Positions 49,071 to 57,699 of a stretch of DNA of 64,000 bases are shown in pieces. Below the pieces are notes generated by a model. The model did no database searches, was not told the origin of the DNA, and saw only the letters and a list, made by a program, of their open reading frames with translations. Location: positions 372,001 to 436,000 of the forward strand of contig NZ_JBHTKL010000001.1 of NCBI RefSeq assembly GCF_042675915.1, read 5' to 3'. Made by a program: the position numbers and the translations under genes. Position 1 is the stretch's first letter. Each line of letters opens with the position of its first letter. This stretch comes from Thalassobacillus_A hwangdonensis (GTDB taxonomy: Bacteria > Bacillota > Bacilli > Bacillales > Halobacillaceae).

Positions 49071-50390
49071 GTGGCTTTCGAATTCAAACTACCGGATATC
49101 GGAGAAGGTATCCACGAAGGCGAAATCGTCAAATGGTTTGTTAAACCAGGCGATGAAATCAATGAAGACGACGTGTTATGTGAAGTTCAAAACGACAAAG
49201 CCGTTGTTGAAATTCCATCTCCAGTCGAAGGTACAGTAAAGGACGTCCTTGTCGAAGAAGGAACAGTTACTACTGTAGGTGAAACGATCATTACCATCGA
49301 TGCGGAAGGTTATGAATCTGACGACAGTTCATCGGATGAACCTAAAGAAGAACCAAAAGAAGAGAAAAAAGAAGAAAGCAAGTCTGAAGAGCCTGCAGCA
49401 GAAGAGAAGAAAGAAGCTGCAAGTGAACAGGATTCCGGACAGGAAGAAGAAGCAGATGATGATTCACGTGTCATCGCAATGCCTTCAGTCCGTAAGTTCG
49501 CTCGTGATAATGATGTGAACATCCGTAAAGTGAAAGGCTCCGGTAAGAACGGCCGTATTACGAAAGAAGATGTCGAAGCTTACATGAACGGTGGACAGAC
49601 TGCATCTGAAGATACAGCTAAAGAAGAAGCTGCCGATCAGAAAGCAGCATCTGCAGAAACGAAACAAGAGCCGAAGCTTGAAGGACAGTATCCTGAAACT
49701 CGCGAGAAGATGAGCGGAATCCGTAAAGCGATTGCCAAAGCGATGGTTAATTCCAAGCACACAGCACCTCATGTTACACTAATGGACGAGGTGGATGTGT
49801 CCGAGCTTGTTGCACATCGTAAAAAGTTCAAAGCTGTCGCTGCTGAACAGGACATCAAACTGACATATCTTCCTTATGTCGTTAAAGCATTGGTGTCCAC
49901 AATCAAGAAGTATCCGGTATTGAATACTTCTGTAGATGATAATACTGATGAAATTATTCAGAAACACTATTATAATATTGGTATTGCGGCAGACACAGAC
50001 AAAGGATTGCTTGTACCTGTAGTGAGAGATGCAGACCGTAAGTCAATCTTCTCGATTTCCAGTGAAATCAATGAACTTGCTGTAAAAGCTCGTGACGGTA
50101 AACTATCATCTGAAGAAATGAAAGGCGCATCTACTACGATCACGAACATCGGCTCTGCTGGTGGACAGTGGTTCACACCGGTAATCAACCATCCAGAAGT
50201 AGCTATTCTAGGTATCGGTCGTATTGCTGATAAAGCAGTTGTACGTGATGGTGAAGTAGTAGTAGCTCCAGTTCTTGCGATTTCTCTAAGCTTTGACCAC
50301 CGTATCATCGACGGTGCTACAGCTCAGCACGCAATGAACCACATCAAGCGTTTACTGAACGATCCACAACTAATTATGATGGAGGCGTAA
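49071..50390 (+). CDS. pdhC: Dihydrolipoamide acetyltransferase (PDH E2)
   Basis: A 439-residue core of the PDH complex. One lipoyl domain (1-80) has the lipoylated Lys in CEVQNDKAVVEIPSP. A long Glu/Lys/Ala linker (about 83-135) leads to the E3/E1-binding domain (about 137-172, VIAMPSVRKFARDNDVNIRK). A second linker precedes the catalytic domain (about 205-439), with the active His in SFDHRIIDGATA. The start is GTG with GGGAGG upstream. The strongly acidic linkers are longer than needed and fit a halotolerant host. Confidence 0.96.
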   Translation: MAFEFKLPDIGEGIHEGEIVKWFVKPGDEINEDDVLCEVQNDKAVVEIPSPVEGTVKDVLVEEGTVTTVGETIITIDAEGYESDDSSSDEPKEEPKEEKKEESKSEEPAAEEKKEAASEQDSGQEEEADDDSRVIAMPSVRKFARDNDVNIRKVKGSGKNGRITKEDVEAYMNGGQTASEDTAKEEAADQKAASAETKQEPKLEGQYPETREKMSGIRKAIAKAMVNSKHTAPHVTLMDEVDVSELVAHRKKFKAVAAEQDIKLTYLPYVVKALVSTIKKYPVLNTSVDDNTDEIIQKHYYNIGIAADTDKGLLVPVVRDADRKSIFSISSEINELAVKARDGKLSSEEMKGASTTITNIGSAGGQWFTPVINHPEVAILGIGRIADKAVVRDGEVVVAPVLAISLSFDHRIIDGATAQHAMNHIKRLLNDPQLIMMEA

Positions 50391-50393
50391 AGT

Positions 50394-51800
50394 ATGGTAG
50401 TAGGAGATTTTCCAATTGAACTAGACACATTAGTAGTTGGTGCGGGTCCTGGCGGCTATGTAGCTGCCATCCGTGCTGCTCAGACAGGTCAAAAAGTCAC
50501 GATTGCAGATAAAGGTGCTCTTGGTGGCGTATGTTTGAATGTCGGTTGTGTCCCGTCCAAAGCGTTGATTCAAGCAGGTCACCGCTATGAACATGCAAAA
50601 GGTGCAGAAGACATGGGGATCGCTTCCGAAAATACGTCTGTTGACTTTTCCAAGGTCCAGGAATGGAAAGGGAAAGTCGTGGACAAGCTTACAGGCGGTG
50701 TAGAAGGTCTGCTTAAGGGCAACAAAGTAGACATCGTCAAAGGCGAAGTCTATTTCGTAGACAAGAACACTGTCCGTATCATGGATGATAAAAATTCTCA
50801 GACATACACGTTCAAGAATTGTATCATTGCGACAGGTTCCCGTCCGATCGAATTGCCTAACTTCAAGTACTCTGATCGTGTACTTGACTCTACTGGCGCG
50901 CTTGGACTTAAAGAAATTCCTAAGAAAATGGTTGTCATCGGTGGAGGTTATATCGGTACTGAGCTAGGTACTGCATATGCCAACTTCGATACAGAAGTAA
51001 CCATTCTTGAAGGAACGAAAGACATCCTTGGCGGCTTCGAAAAGCAGATGACGCAGCTTGTTAAAAAGCGCCTGAAGAAAAAAGGTGTAGAAGTCATCAC
51101 GAACGCAATGGCACAAGGTGTTGAAGAAACCGAAGATGGCGTGAAAGTTAAGTATGAAGTGAAAGGCGAAGAGAAGACAATCGAAGCTGATTACCTTCTA
51201 GTTACTGTAGGACGTCGTCCAAACACTGACGAACTTGGACTTGAGCAGGTCGGTGTAGAAATGACGGATAAAGGTATCATCAAGATTGATAAGCAGTGCC
51301 GTACAAGCGTCGATAACATTTTCGCTATCGGTGACATCGTTGATGGTCCACCACTTGCGCACAAAGCATCTTACGAAGGTAAGATTGCTGCAGAAGTGAT
51401 CGCAGGGGAAAAATCCGAAATCGACTACCTTGGAATTCCAGCTGTTGTATTCTCTGATCCTGAACTAGCTTCCGTTGGTTACACAGAAGCAGAGGCTAAA
51501 GATGCAGGATATGAAGTGAATGCATCCAAATTCCCATTCGCAGCGAATGGCCGTGCATTGTCCTTGAACGAGACAGACGGTTTCGTTAAACTTGTCACTC
51601 GCAAAGATGATGGACTTGTCATCGGTGCTCAGATTGCAGGTGCAAATGCCAGCGACATGATTGCTGAACTTGGTTTAGCGATCGAAGCAGGCATGACTGC
51701 TGAAGATTTGGCATTGACAATCCATGCGCACCCTACATTGGGAGAAATCTCTATGGAAGCTGCAGAAGTAGCTCTTGGTACTCCAATCCACATCAAATAA
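50394..51800 (+). CDS. pdhD: Dihydrolipoamide dehydrogenase (PDH E3)
   Basis: A 468-residue FAD/NAD disulfide oxidoreductase. FAD site VVGAGPGGYVAAIRAA; redox-active pair in GGVCLNVGCVPSKALI; NAD site VVIGGGYIGTELG. IFAIGDIVDGPPLAHKASYEG and the C-terminal His-Glu in HAHPTLGEISMEAA complete it. It starts 3 bases after pdhC with GGAGG upstream and ends the operon at a strong terminator. It may also serve other 2-oxoacid complexes. Confidence 0.97.
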   Translation: MVVGDFPIELDTLVVGAGPGGYVAAIRAAQTGQKVTIADKGALGGVCLNVGCVPSKALIQAGHRYEHAKGAEDMGIASENTSVDFSKVQEWKGKVVDKLTGGVEGLLKGNKVDIVKGEVYFVDKNTVRIMDDKNSQTYTFKNCIIATGSRPIELPNFKYSDRVLDSTGALGLKEIPKKMVVIGGGYIGTELGTAYANFDTEVTILEGTKDILGGFEKQMTQLVKKRLKKKGVEVITNAMAQGVEETEDGVKVKYEVKGEEKTIEADYLLVTVGRRPNTDELGLEQVGVEMTDKGIIKIDKQCRTSVDNIFAIGDIVDGPPLAHKASYEGKIAAEVIAGEKSEIDYLGIPAVVFSDPELASVGYTEAEAKDAGYEVNASKFPFAANGRALSLNETDGFVKLVTRKDDGLVIGAQIAGANASDMIAELGLAIEAGMTAEDLALTIHAHPTLGEISMEAAEVALGTPIHIK

Positions 51801-51810
51801 TAGAACGATA

Positions 51811-51847
51811 GAAAAAGCCATTCCGCATTGCGGAATGGCTTTTTTAT
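51811..51847 (+). terminator. Intrinsic terminator of the pdh operon
   Basis: AAAAAGCCATTCCGC pairs perfectly with GCGGAATGGCTTTTT over ATT, followed by T. Confidence 0.9.
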
Positions 51848-51862
51848 TTGCTTCTTCAGTAA

Positions 51863-52138
51863 ACCCTCATTGCCGAACTAGTGGAAAGGGCGGCGGGGAA
51901 ACTACTCGCTTTCCTGTGGGGGAGCTGGCGAGCCTCCTCGGTCGTTTCACTCCCTGTGGGGTCTCGCCTAGGCCCTTCTCCCACGGGAGTCTCGCAGTTC
52001 CCCCGCCTGCCTCCGTGTGTGAACGCTCCTTGCCTTTATGACGTGAGCTTCAAAAATGAAGTCCAGGTTACAAGCACGTTGGTTGGAAAAACTGTTTATC
52101 GATGTTTCCAAAACCTGATAAAAAAGCAATGAGGGTGA
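51863..52138. repeat. Intergenic repeat, copy 3, inverted (core 51891-52007)
   Basis: This is the core in the opposite orientation to copies 1 and 2 (GGCGGGGAAACTACTCGC to CGCAGTTCCCCCGCC). On the minus strand it carries the shared flank GGAAACATCGAT (from 52114 backward). The whole unit is bounded by a perfect 11-base inverted repeat, ACCCTCATTGC at 51863-51873 and GCAATGAGGGT at 52128-52138. It lies between the pdh terminator and the lipoprotein gene. Confidence 0.85.
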
Positions 52139-52148
52139 GCTTAGCCTT

Positions 52149-52514
52149 TTATTTTTGAATGGTGGTCAATAATTGATCCACGATTTGATTTTTATCGGTG
52201 TGACCTGAAATCGATGTAATTCTCTTCCCATCCTTAAATATAATTAGAGTAGGGAATTGTTTTACATCAGCCTGTACATTCTTTTTACTGATCGTTTTTT
52301 GGACGAACTGTATTTCTTTGTCGGACAGTTTTTGTTTCATATCAAGTAAAGCATCTAAGTAAGCTTGTTCTGATTCTTTCTCTTCCATTTCCGAATAGAG
52401 GTGAACTTCCAGATCATCAGGCTGGAATGTGATTATATTGACCTTCTCGTGGCCGGGCAGGCAGGCAGTGAGGAGGATAGCGATCGATAGTATTGGAAGG
52501 ATGATTTTCGCCAT
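52149..52514 (-). CDS. Thioredoxin-fold lipoprotein lacking a redox pair
   Basis: A 121-residue lipoprotein. The signal peptide ends in LLTAC (Cys 18), so it is anchored outside the membrane. The mature part is short, and its C-terminal half has FPTLIIFKDGKRI, the cis-Pro strand typical of thioredoxin folds. No Cys other than the lipobox is present, so it cannot be a dithiol oxidoreductase. The role is unknown; a binding or chaperone function is one possibility. GAGAGTGG lies before the ATG. Confidence 0.75.
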   Translation of the reverse strand: MAKIILPILSIAILLTACLPGHEKVNIITFQPDDLEVHLYSEMEEKESEQAYLDALLDMKQKLSDKEIQFVQKTISKKNVQADVKQFPTLIIFKDGKRITSISGHTDKNQIVDQLLTTIQK

Positions 52515-52657
52515 AAGAATCCACTCTCTTTCTCCATTATCGATGTATACAGTCTAACAAAGGTTTTGTAGCTCTTATTGGATGTTATTCAATTGACAAG
52601 AAAATGAAACGGATATGTTCAACTATGTCATAATTCTGTAGAAAAGGGGGGAGGAGA

Positions 52658-52900
52658 GTGAAAAACTGGGCGATGTATCAGCTTCTGCTCATATGGTGGA
52701 GTATCTATATACTGGCTCTCCATTACTCGCACAAGGATCATCCGATTTATCACTGGATCCTTTTTGTGGTGTGGGCATATACAAGCACATGGATTACAAA
52801 AAGGTATAATAAAAGGATTACGGCAGGGATCTGTCACTCATGCATTGCTGCAGTCCTCATCTTGAGTGGGAAAGTGCTCTTCACTTCAACAATCGGGTGA
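52658..52900 (+). CDS. Small membrane protein, hypothetical
   Basis: An 80-residue protein with three hydrophobic segments (about 5-22, 30-47, 55-75), a KRYNKR basic loop and two Cys in ICHSCIAA. No family is recognised. The start is a GTG closely preceded by GGGGGGAGGAG. A competing frame on the opposite strand within the same bases lacks a ribosome site. A bidirectional terminator follows. Confidence 0.6.
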   Translation: MKNWAMYQLLLIWWSIYILALHYSHKDHPIYHWILFVVWAYTSTWITKRYNKRITAGICHSCIAAVLILSGKVLFTSTIG

Positions 52901-52920
52901 GAGAAAAAATGAATTCAAAC

Positions 52921-52952
52921 AAAAAACCCGAACAATTAATATTGTTCGGGTC
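52921..52952. terminator. Bidirectional terminator
   Basis: ACCCGAACAAT pairs perfectly with ATTGTTCGGGT over TAAT, with an A run on the left serving the minus-strand transporter gene. Confidence 0.85.
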
Positions 52953-52986
52953 ATCTTTATCGTTTATTACGTGCTTTCTTTGAGAA

Positions 52987-54525
52987 TTACTCGTTTTCTC
53001 TTTTTTTCTTCAAGTTGATCTTTTTCGCTTCTTCTTTAAAGGATTTCAGTAAAGAGAAGCAGATCATGATCATGATGAATGTGAATGGGAATGCTGCGAT
53101 AATGGCTGCTGTCTGCAAAGCAGTCAAGCCACCTTGCCATAACAATACGGCAGCTGCACCAGCCTGGATGACTCCCCATGTGAATTTAACTTGATTCTTA
53201 GGGTTTAGGCTGCCTCCTGTCGTCTGCATTCCCAATACAAACGTTGCAGAGTCTGCAGAAGTGACAAAGAAGGTACTGATTAACAACAGTCCGATAATGG
53301 AAATGACCATTCCGAATGGAATATATTCAAGCATCGCGAACAAAGCCACTTCAGAACCCATATCACTCACTACGGATTGGATGTCATGTCCATCAAAGAA
53401 TTCAAGGGAAATCGCTGTTCCACCAAAGACAGAGAACCATAGGGCACCGAAAATGGTCGGTACAAGCAATACGCCCAGGATGAATTCGCGGATCGTTCTA
53501 CCTCTTGATACACGGGCGATGAAGGTTCCTACGAATGGAGCCCAGGAGATCCACCAAGCCCAGTAGAAGATTGTCCATCCATTGACCCAGGAACTGTTTT
53601 CTTCAGAAAACGGGGTCAGACGGAAACTCATTTGAGGCAGATTTTGAATGTAAGATCCAAATGACGTTGTAAAGAAATCCATGATGAAATTCGTAGGACC
53701 AGCGAATAACAGGAATACCATAAGGCTGATCGCCAAAACGATATTCGTATTACTCAAGTATTTAATCCCTTTGTTCAATCCTGTCATCGCAGAAATCATG
53801 AACAAAACAGTTACGATTACAATGATGGATAATTGCAATGTAAAGGTATCTTCCAGACCAGGGAACAGATAAGCGAGCCCGGCTGAAATCTGTAGTGCTC
53901 CGAGACCAAGTGAGGTCGCAACCCCGAAAATTGTAGCGAATACTGCAATTACATCAACCGTAATTCCTATTGGACCTTTTACACGTTGTTCGCCAATAAG
54001 TGGTGTCAGTGCAGCACTGATCACTCCAGGGGCATTCTTACGGAACTTGTAATAAGCAAGTGCCAACGCAAGTACTGCATAAATTGCCCATGGGTGGAAG
54101 CCCCAGTGGAAGAAGCTGTAACGCATAGCGACCTTTGCCGTTTCATCTGTCATTGGTTCACCGTATGGTGGCGCATGGAAATGGGATAGTGGCTCAGCCG
54201 CACCCCAGAAAACAAGTCCGATACCCATACCGGCGCTGAATAACATCGCAAACCATGTGATGTATGGATATTCTGGCTCCTCATCGGGTTTACCGAGTTT
54301 GATGTTTCCGAACTTCGAAAAGATCAGGAAAATCGCGAATACTAGGAATCCTGTAGCAGATAGCAGATAGAACCAACCGAATTTTTCGGTAAGGAATCCT
54401 TGGATTTTGTCTGTAACATTGGTTAGGTTCCACGTAGGCAGCGTATCTGCGGAAATGGTTCCCCATATGATGAATAGGAGTGCAATTGCTGCCGAAATGT
54501 AGAACACTTTCGTGACTTGCTTCAT
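52987..54525 (-). CDS. BCCT-family glycine betaine transporter
   Basis: A 512-residue Na+- or H+-coupled compatible-solute importer with 12 helices. The family signature is complete: SAGMGIGLVFWGAAEPLSHFHAPP and the Trp-rich IFYWAWWISWAPFVGTFIARVSRGRTIREF helix-8 motif. The N-terminus is short and the C-terminal tail is highly charged (KEEAKKINLKKKRENE), which in OpuD/BetP senses osmotic stress. I place the start at the ATG at 54525 with AAAGGA 8 bases upstream; upstream codons are in frame but lack a site. Betaine as substrate is likely; choline or ectoine are possible. Confidence 0.93.
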   Translation of the reverse strand: MKQVTKVFYISAAIALLFIIWGTISADTLPTWNLTNVTDKIQGFLTEKFGWFYLLSATGFLVFAIFLIFSKFGNIKLGKPDEEPEYPYITWFAMLFSAGMGIGLVFWGAAEPLSHFHAPPYGEPMTDETAKVAMRYSFFHWGFHPWAIYAVLALALAYYKFRKNAPGVISAALTPLIGEQRVKGPIGITVDVIAVFATIFGVATSLGLGALQISAGLAYLFPGLEDTFTLQLSIIVIVTVLFMISAMTGLNKGIKYLSNTNIVLAISLMVFLLFAGPTNFIMDFFTTSFGSYIQNLPQMSFRLTPFSEENSSWVNGWTIFYWAWWISWAPFVGTFIARVSRGRTIREFILGVLLVPTIFGALWFSVFGGTAISLEFFDGHDIQSVVSDMGSEVALFAMLEYIPFGMVISIIGLLLISTFFVTSADSATFVLGMQTTGGSLNPKNQVKFTWGVIQAGAAAVLLWQGGLTALQTAAIIAAFPFTFIMIMICFSLLKSFKEEAKKINLKKKRENE

Positions 54526-54582
54526 TTCAATCATCCTTTCCTGGTTTTTGTACATCCTTTCGATGCGGGCTGTGTATGATGG

Positions 54583-55653
54583 TTACTTGTCTGCAGAAGG
54601 GTTAAGGATTACTGCATGCCTCGAACTCGCAAGCTCTTGCAATTCCTCAATCACGTCATGCAGGCATAAAAGTTCGTAAATCAGGACAGTTTGTGGGGGC
54701 AGATGGTGCCTGAATCTTGATTGTTGTTCCACGTGTTCTTCCTTCCAACGCCAGAACATTTGATCCAGTTCCTTCACAAGTTGGAAATGAGATTCTGGAA
54801 TGCCATGGGCTGGTTCTTTTAATATTTCCACAAATGACCTAATCATTCTTTCGAGTATAAGTTTTTCCCTCTCTGAAAAGTCGTCTCCTCCAAAAGTGGT
54901 ATATTGCATATTACCAAGATGGTAGGCGATCTGTTGTAATGCACTCAATTGCTTCTGAGCAAATTGGTACACCCGCATTTCTTCATTGGAATGCTTATGG
55001 TATTTCCATTCCTCCCGTTGGAATTGGGACAGCTGATAAGTACGTTCTAGTAGAACTGTTATTTGATTATATTGGCGCTGGGTCATACGTTTGCTTCGTT
55101 TATCTTCCTTGCAAAAGCTATCCGATACCATTTCCATCAACACAGCCGCTCGGTTGAAAAGTGTTTGGATGTTTTTTTGGATATCCGGTAAATAATTGGG
55201 AGGAAGCAGAAAAAAGTTGACCAATGTCGAAATGACTATACCAATAGATGTAGTACCCAATCTTGAGAAAAACGAAACAAAATAATGATCCTGAAAGTCT
55301 GGAATCATCGCAACGGCAGTAATGGTCGCTACTAGAATCCCGTCATCAAGCTTTAATTTGTGACAGATTGCAATCGTGAGCATGGCCGCCAGTGCAAACG
55401 TGATAGCACCTTTTCCGAAAACGCCATAGAACGAGGTGGCAAGAAGAGCACCGATAGCGGAAGCTGGGAAACGCACCATCGCTTTTTTCAGCGAATCAGC
55501 CGCTGTATGTTCGATCGTTACGATAGCAGTAATGACAGCAAAAATGACAGGCAAGTTGAAAAAGCCACATATAAGTGCAGTAAGAAAAACAGCGATACCT
55601 GTTTTGAGAGTTCGGCTGCCGAATAATTGGAACCTTTGAAGTTTTTGTAGCAT
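54583..55653 (-). CDS. Aromatic acid exporter family (FUSC/ArAE-like) membrane protein
   Basis: A 356-residue protein. The first ~150 residues hold six hydrophobic helices (GIAVFLTALICGFFNLPVIF, AAMLTIAICHKLK, GILVATITAVAMIP and others) and the remainder is a soluble, mainly helical cytosolic domain. This is the YqjA/YgaE-type aromatic acid exporter (ArAE_1 plus C-terminal domain) arrangement. The substrate is unproven. It is transcribed separately from the BCCT gene, 57 bases away on the same strand, so co-transcription is also possible. Confidence 0.85.
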   Translation of the reverse strand: MLQKLQRFQLFGSRTLKTGIAVFLTALICGFFNLPVIFAVITAIVTIEHTAADSLKKAMVRFPASAIGALLATSFYGVFGKGAITFALAAMLTIAICHKLKLDDGILVATITAVAMIPDFQDHYFVSFFSRLGTTSIGIVISTLVNFFLLPPNYLPDIQKNIQTLFNRAAVLMEMVSDSFCKEDKRSKRMTQRQYNQITVLLERTYQLSQFQREEWKYHKHSNEEMRVYQFAQKQLSALQQIAYHLGNMQYTTFGGDDFSEREKLILERMIRSFVEILKEPAHGIPESHFQLVKELDQMFWRWKEEHVEQQSRFRHHLPPQTVLIYELLCLHDVIEELQELASSRHAVILNPSADK

Positions 55654-55799
55654 TGGTCATCACCTGACTTGAATATAGTTATTAAGACACAATTTTTAAT
55701 TATAGTATAAAATATCGCTCAACCATAGTGAAAATTTGTCAATTTCTTTTATAATAGAACTATTGGAGATAGAAATACATAGAAGAAAGAGGGTCAAAT

Positions 55800-56690
55800 A
55801 TGAAAAAATGGATGCTTATGGTCATTTTCGTACTTTTGCTCAGTGCATGCAGCGAAGAAGTACAACCAACGGCACAGAGTGAAGAGAAGGATGAGCCAAA
55901 AGCGACAGAACAGCAGGCTGATCAGGAACAAGAAGGAACAGAGAAAGATGAAGAATCTGACGAGGATGTTCAACCTGCCGATGCAGAAGAAGACTCGGAG
56001 GAACTAGCTGAGGAAGAAGCAGTTGTAGAGGCTGTGTATGAATTGAATGAAGCAAATTGGACGCTGGAACCTGTGTCAGATGAATACAACTCCCAGGTCG
56101 TTCTTTTGACGATTGATGATGCACCGGATACCTATAGTGTCGAAATGGCTAAGACACTTAAAGAACTGGGTGCGCCCGCAATATTCTTTGTGAATGGTCA
56201 TTTTCTTGATACAGAAGAAGAAAAGGCTATGCTCAAAGAAATACATGATATGGGATTTGCCATCGGAAACCACACGTATAGCCACCAGAAATTAGACGAT
56301 GTTCCTGAAGAAACACAAAGAGATGAAATCATTGCACTTAGTGATCTGATTGAAGAGGTCATTGGTGAACGACCAAAATTCTTCCGTGCTCCACACGGTG
56401 TCAATACTGACTTCGCCAAGCAACTCGTTAAGGAAGAAGGTATGCTGCTGATGAATTGGACGTACGGTTATGATTATTTCAAACCCTATATGGATGCAGA
56501 CAAACTGACACAGGCAATGGTTACCGGTGAAGGTCCTGAAGTGGATGTTCCTTATTCTTTGTTGAAGCCAGGGGCTAACCTGTTAATGCATGATAGAGAA
56601 TGGACAGCAGCAGCGCTCAGTGATATCGTTACCGGATTGAGAGACAAAGGTTACGAAATGCTTGATCCTGAAAAAATTATAACACCATAA
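55800..56690 (+). CDS. Polysaccharide deacetylase family lipoprotein
   Basis: A 296-residue lipoprotein. The lipobox is LLLSAC (Cys 17), followed by an ~75-residue acidic Glu/Asp/Gln linker. A NodB-type deacetylase domain (about 100-290) follows. Metal and catalytic motifs are TIDDAPDTYS (motif 1), HTYSHQKL (motif 2, both His present), FFRAPHGVN and LLMHD. Motif 1 ends in Ala-Pro where Gly-Pro is usual. It probably deacetylates cell-wall or extracellular GlcNAc polymers outside the membrane. AAAGAGGG precedes the ATG. Confidence 0.88.
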   Translation: MKKWMLMVIFVLLLSACSEEVQPTAQSEEKDEPKATEQQADQEQEGTEKDEESDEDVQPADAEEDSEELAEEEAVVEAVYELNEANWTLEPVSDEYNSQVVLLTIDDAPDTYSVEMAKTLKELGAPAIFFVNGHFLDTEEEKAMLKEIHDMGFAIGNHTYSHQKLDDVPEETQRDEIIALSDLIEEVIGERPKFFRAPHGVNTDFAKQLVKEEGMLLMNWTYGYDYFKPYMDADKLTQAMVTGEGPEVDVPYSLLKPGANLLMHDREWTAAALSDIVTGLRDKGYEMLDPEKIITP

Positions 56691-56693
56691 GTT

Positions 56694-56732
56694 AAAAAGG
56701 GAGGAGGTTCTTTTGTTGAACCTCCTCCTTGT
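56694..56732. terminator. Bidirectional terminator
   Basis: GGAGGAGGTTC pairs with GAACCTCCTCC over TTTTGTT, with an A run on the left and T on the right, between convergent genes. Confidence 0.82.
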
Positions 56733-56753
56733 CTATGTGCAAAAAAATTCTAT

Positions 56754-57182
56754 TTATGCAAGTTTGCGCTTATAATAATACATAATCCTACCGTTGAACA
56801 ATTGAAGTTTGGCCTCCAGCTTTTTAGCAAGGAACTTCGCCAGCTCATTGCCTTTGCTTTTATCTCCGTGTGTCGATGCTTCCGTCAGTGTGATTTGGAT
56901 GTAAGCAGTCATTTCTCCGTCATTTTTTTCCGTTTTACCTACTCCGATCAATAGCTTATTGTATTCCTTATTGGTTCCTGACAGAATCGTATATTCACCA
57001 TGTTCATCGCTGATGTCTTTCCATGTGTAAGGAAACGAATGGTCAGCATAATTCCATCCAAGCTGCTCCCCTGTCTTAGCTGTAATATCTCTGTAGTATA
57101 GAAGTAGTTCGTGGACGTTCTGAAGAGAAAGCTCCTCGTGATTACTTTCCGGTACTAAATAGACATACGCGCTCTGTCCCAT
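56754..57182 (-). CDS. DUF1885-like protein
   Basis: A 142-residue soluble protein of unknown function. The start is the ATG at 57182, with GGGAGTG 6 bases upstream; an ATG eight codons earlier has only a weak site. SAYVYLVPESNHEELSLQNV and WNYADHSFPYTWKD recall DUF1885, a Bacillaceae family with a solved but uninterpreted structure; my recall is moderate. It is followed on the other strand by a DUF3055-like gene. Confidence 0.65.
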   Translation of the reverse strand: MGQSAYVYLVPESNHEELSLQNVHELLLYYRDITAKTGEQLGWNYADHSFPYTWKDISDEHGEYTILSGTNKEYNKLLIGVGKTEKNDGEMTAYIQITLTEASTHGDKSKGNELAKFLAKKLEAKLQLFNGRIMYYYKRKLA

Positions 57183-57292
57183 GGACCGCACTCCCAACTT
57201 ATCCATTTCTTTCTATCCTAGCATGAAGCCTAGCCTAATCCAAGAGTAGTTGGAGGAATTTTCTGAAAAAAGAAAGCGGGAGGTATAGTAAA

Positions 57293-57592
57293 ATGGAAAG
57301 CTATGATTTGTATGATGTAACGGAAGATGCGAAAGTACGCTTCGTCGGTTTCGCTGTCAACGAGGGAAGGTATGATTTTGGTATCGTGTATTCGGATCAG
57401 TTTTTCGGAAAGCCACTTGTCATTTGTATGCAAACCGGACATTCGGCATTGCTGGACAGCTCTGATATCGATGATCTTGACTACCTGCAAAAGAAATTCC
57501 ACCTAAGAACACTCACTGAAACGATCGAGGTAGCCTCATTTCTTGAAGGAGTGGTTCCGCTCTCTCAAATGCTGGAAGAATCGTATGAGTAA
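57293..57592 (+). CDS. DUF3055/SAV0927-family protein
   Basis: A 99-residue soluble protein. KVRFVGFAVNEGRYDFGIVY and FGKPLVICMQTGHSALLD match DUF3055 (SAV0927-like), a conserved Bacilli family of unknown function. CGGGAGG lies before the ATG. It is transcribed upstream of the SR1P gene but separated by a ~140-base regulatory region. Confidence 0.78.
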   Translation: MESYDLYDVTEDAKVRFVGFAVNEGRYDFGIVYSDQFFGKPLVICMQTGHSALLDSSDIDDLDYLQKKFHLRTLTETIEVASFLEGVVPLSQMLEESYE

Positions 57593-57617
57593 TCAGAAAA
57601 GAGACACTGATTTCCTA

Positions 57618-57649
57618 TGTATAACATATAATTTTTAATATGATATACT
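57618..57649 (+). promoter_or_regulatory. SR1P promoter with two CcpN-type boxes
   Basis: TATACT (57644-57649) serves as -10, with ATAACA (57621-57626) as a weak -35 at 17 bases. Two sequences fit the CcpN consensus TRTGHYATAYW exactly: TGTATAACATA (57618-57628, minus orientation) covering the -35, and TATGATATACT (57639-57649) covering the -10. CcpN represses gluconeogenic genes and SR1 in B. subtilis when glycolytic carbon is present. Confidence 0.65.
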
Positions 57650-57699
57650 ATTTAGGGTTGATTTTTTCAATGTGACATATTAAAATGAAGTCAAAGTTT

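Noticed and set aside
14983..52007. CRISPR array
   Set aside because: The repeated sequences are ~115-base palindromic units tens of kilobases apart, without short regular repeats and spacers or cas genes.
52628..52837. 69-codon minus-strand frame opposite the small membrane protein
   Set aside because: No ribosome site; the plus-strand frame has hydrophobic periodicity and a strong site.
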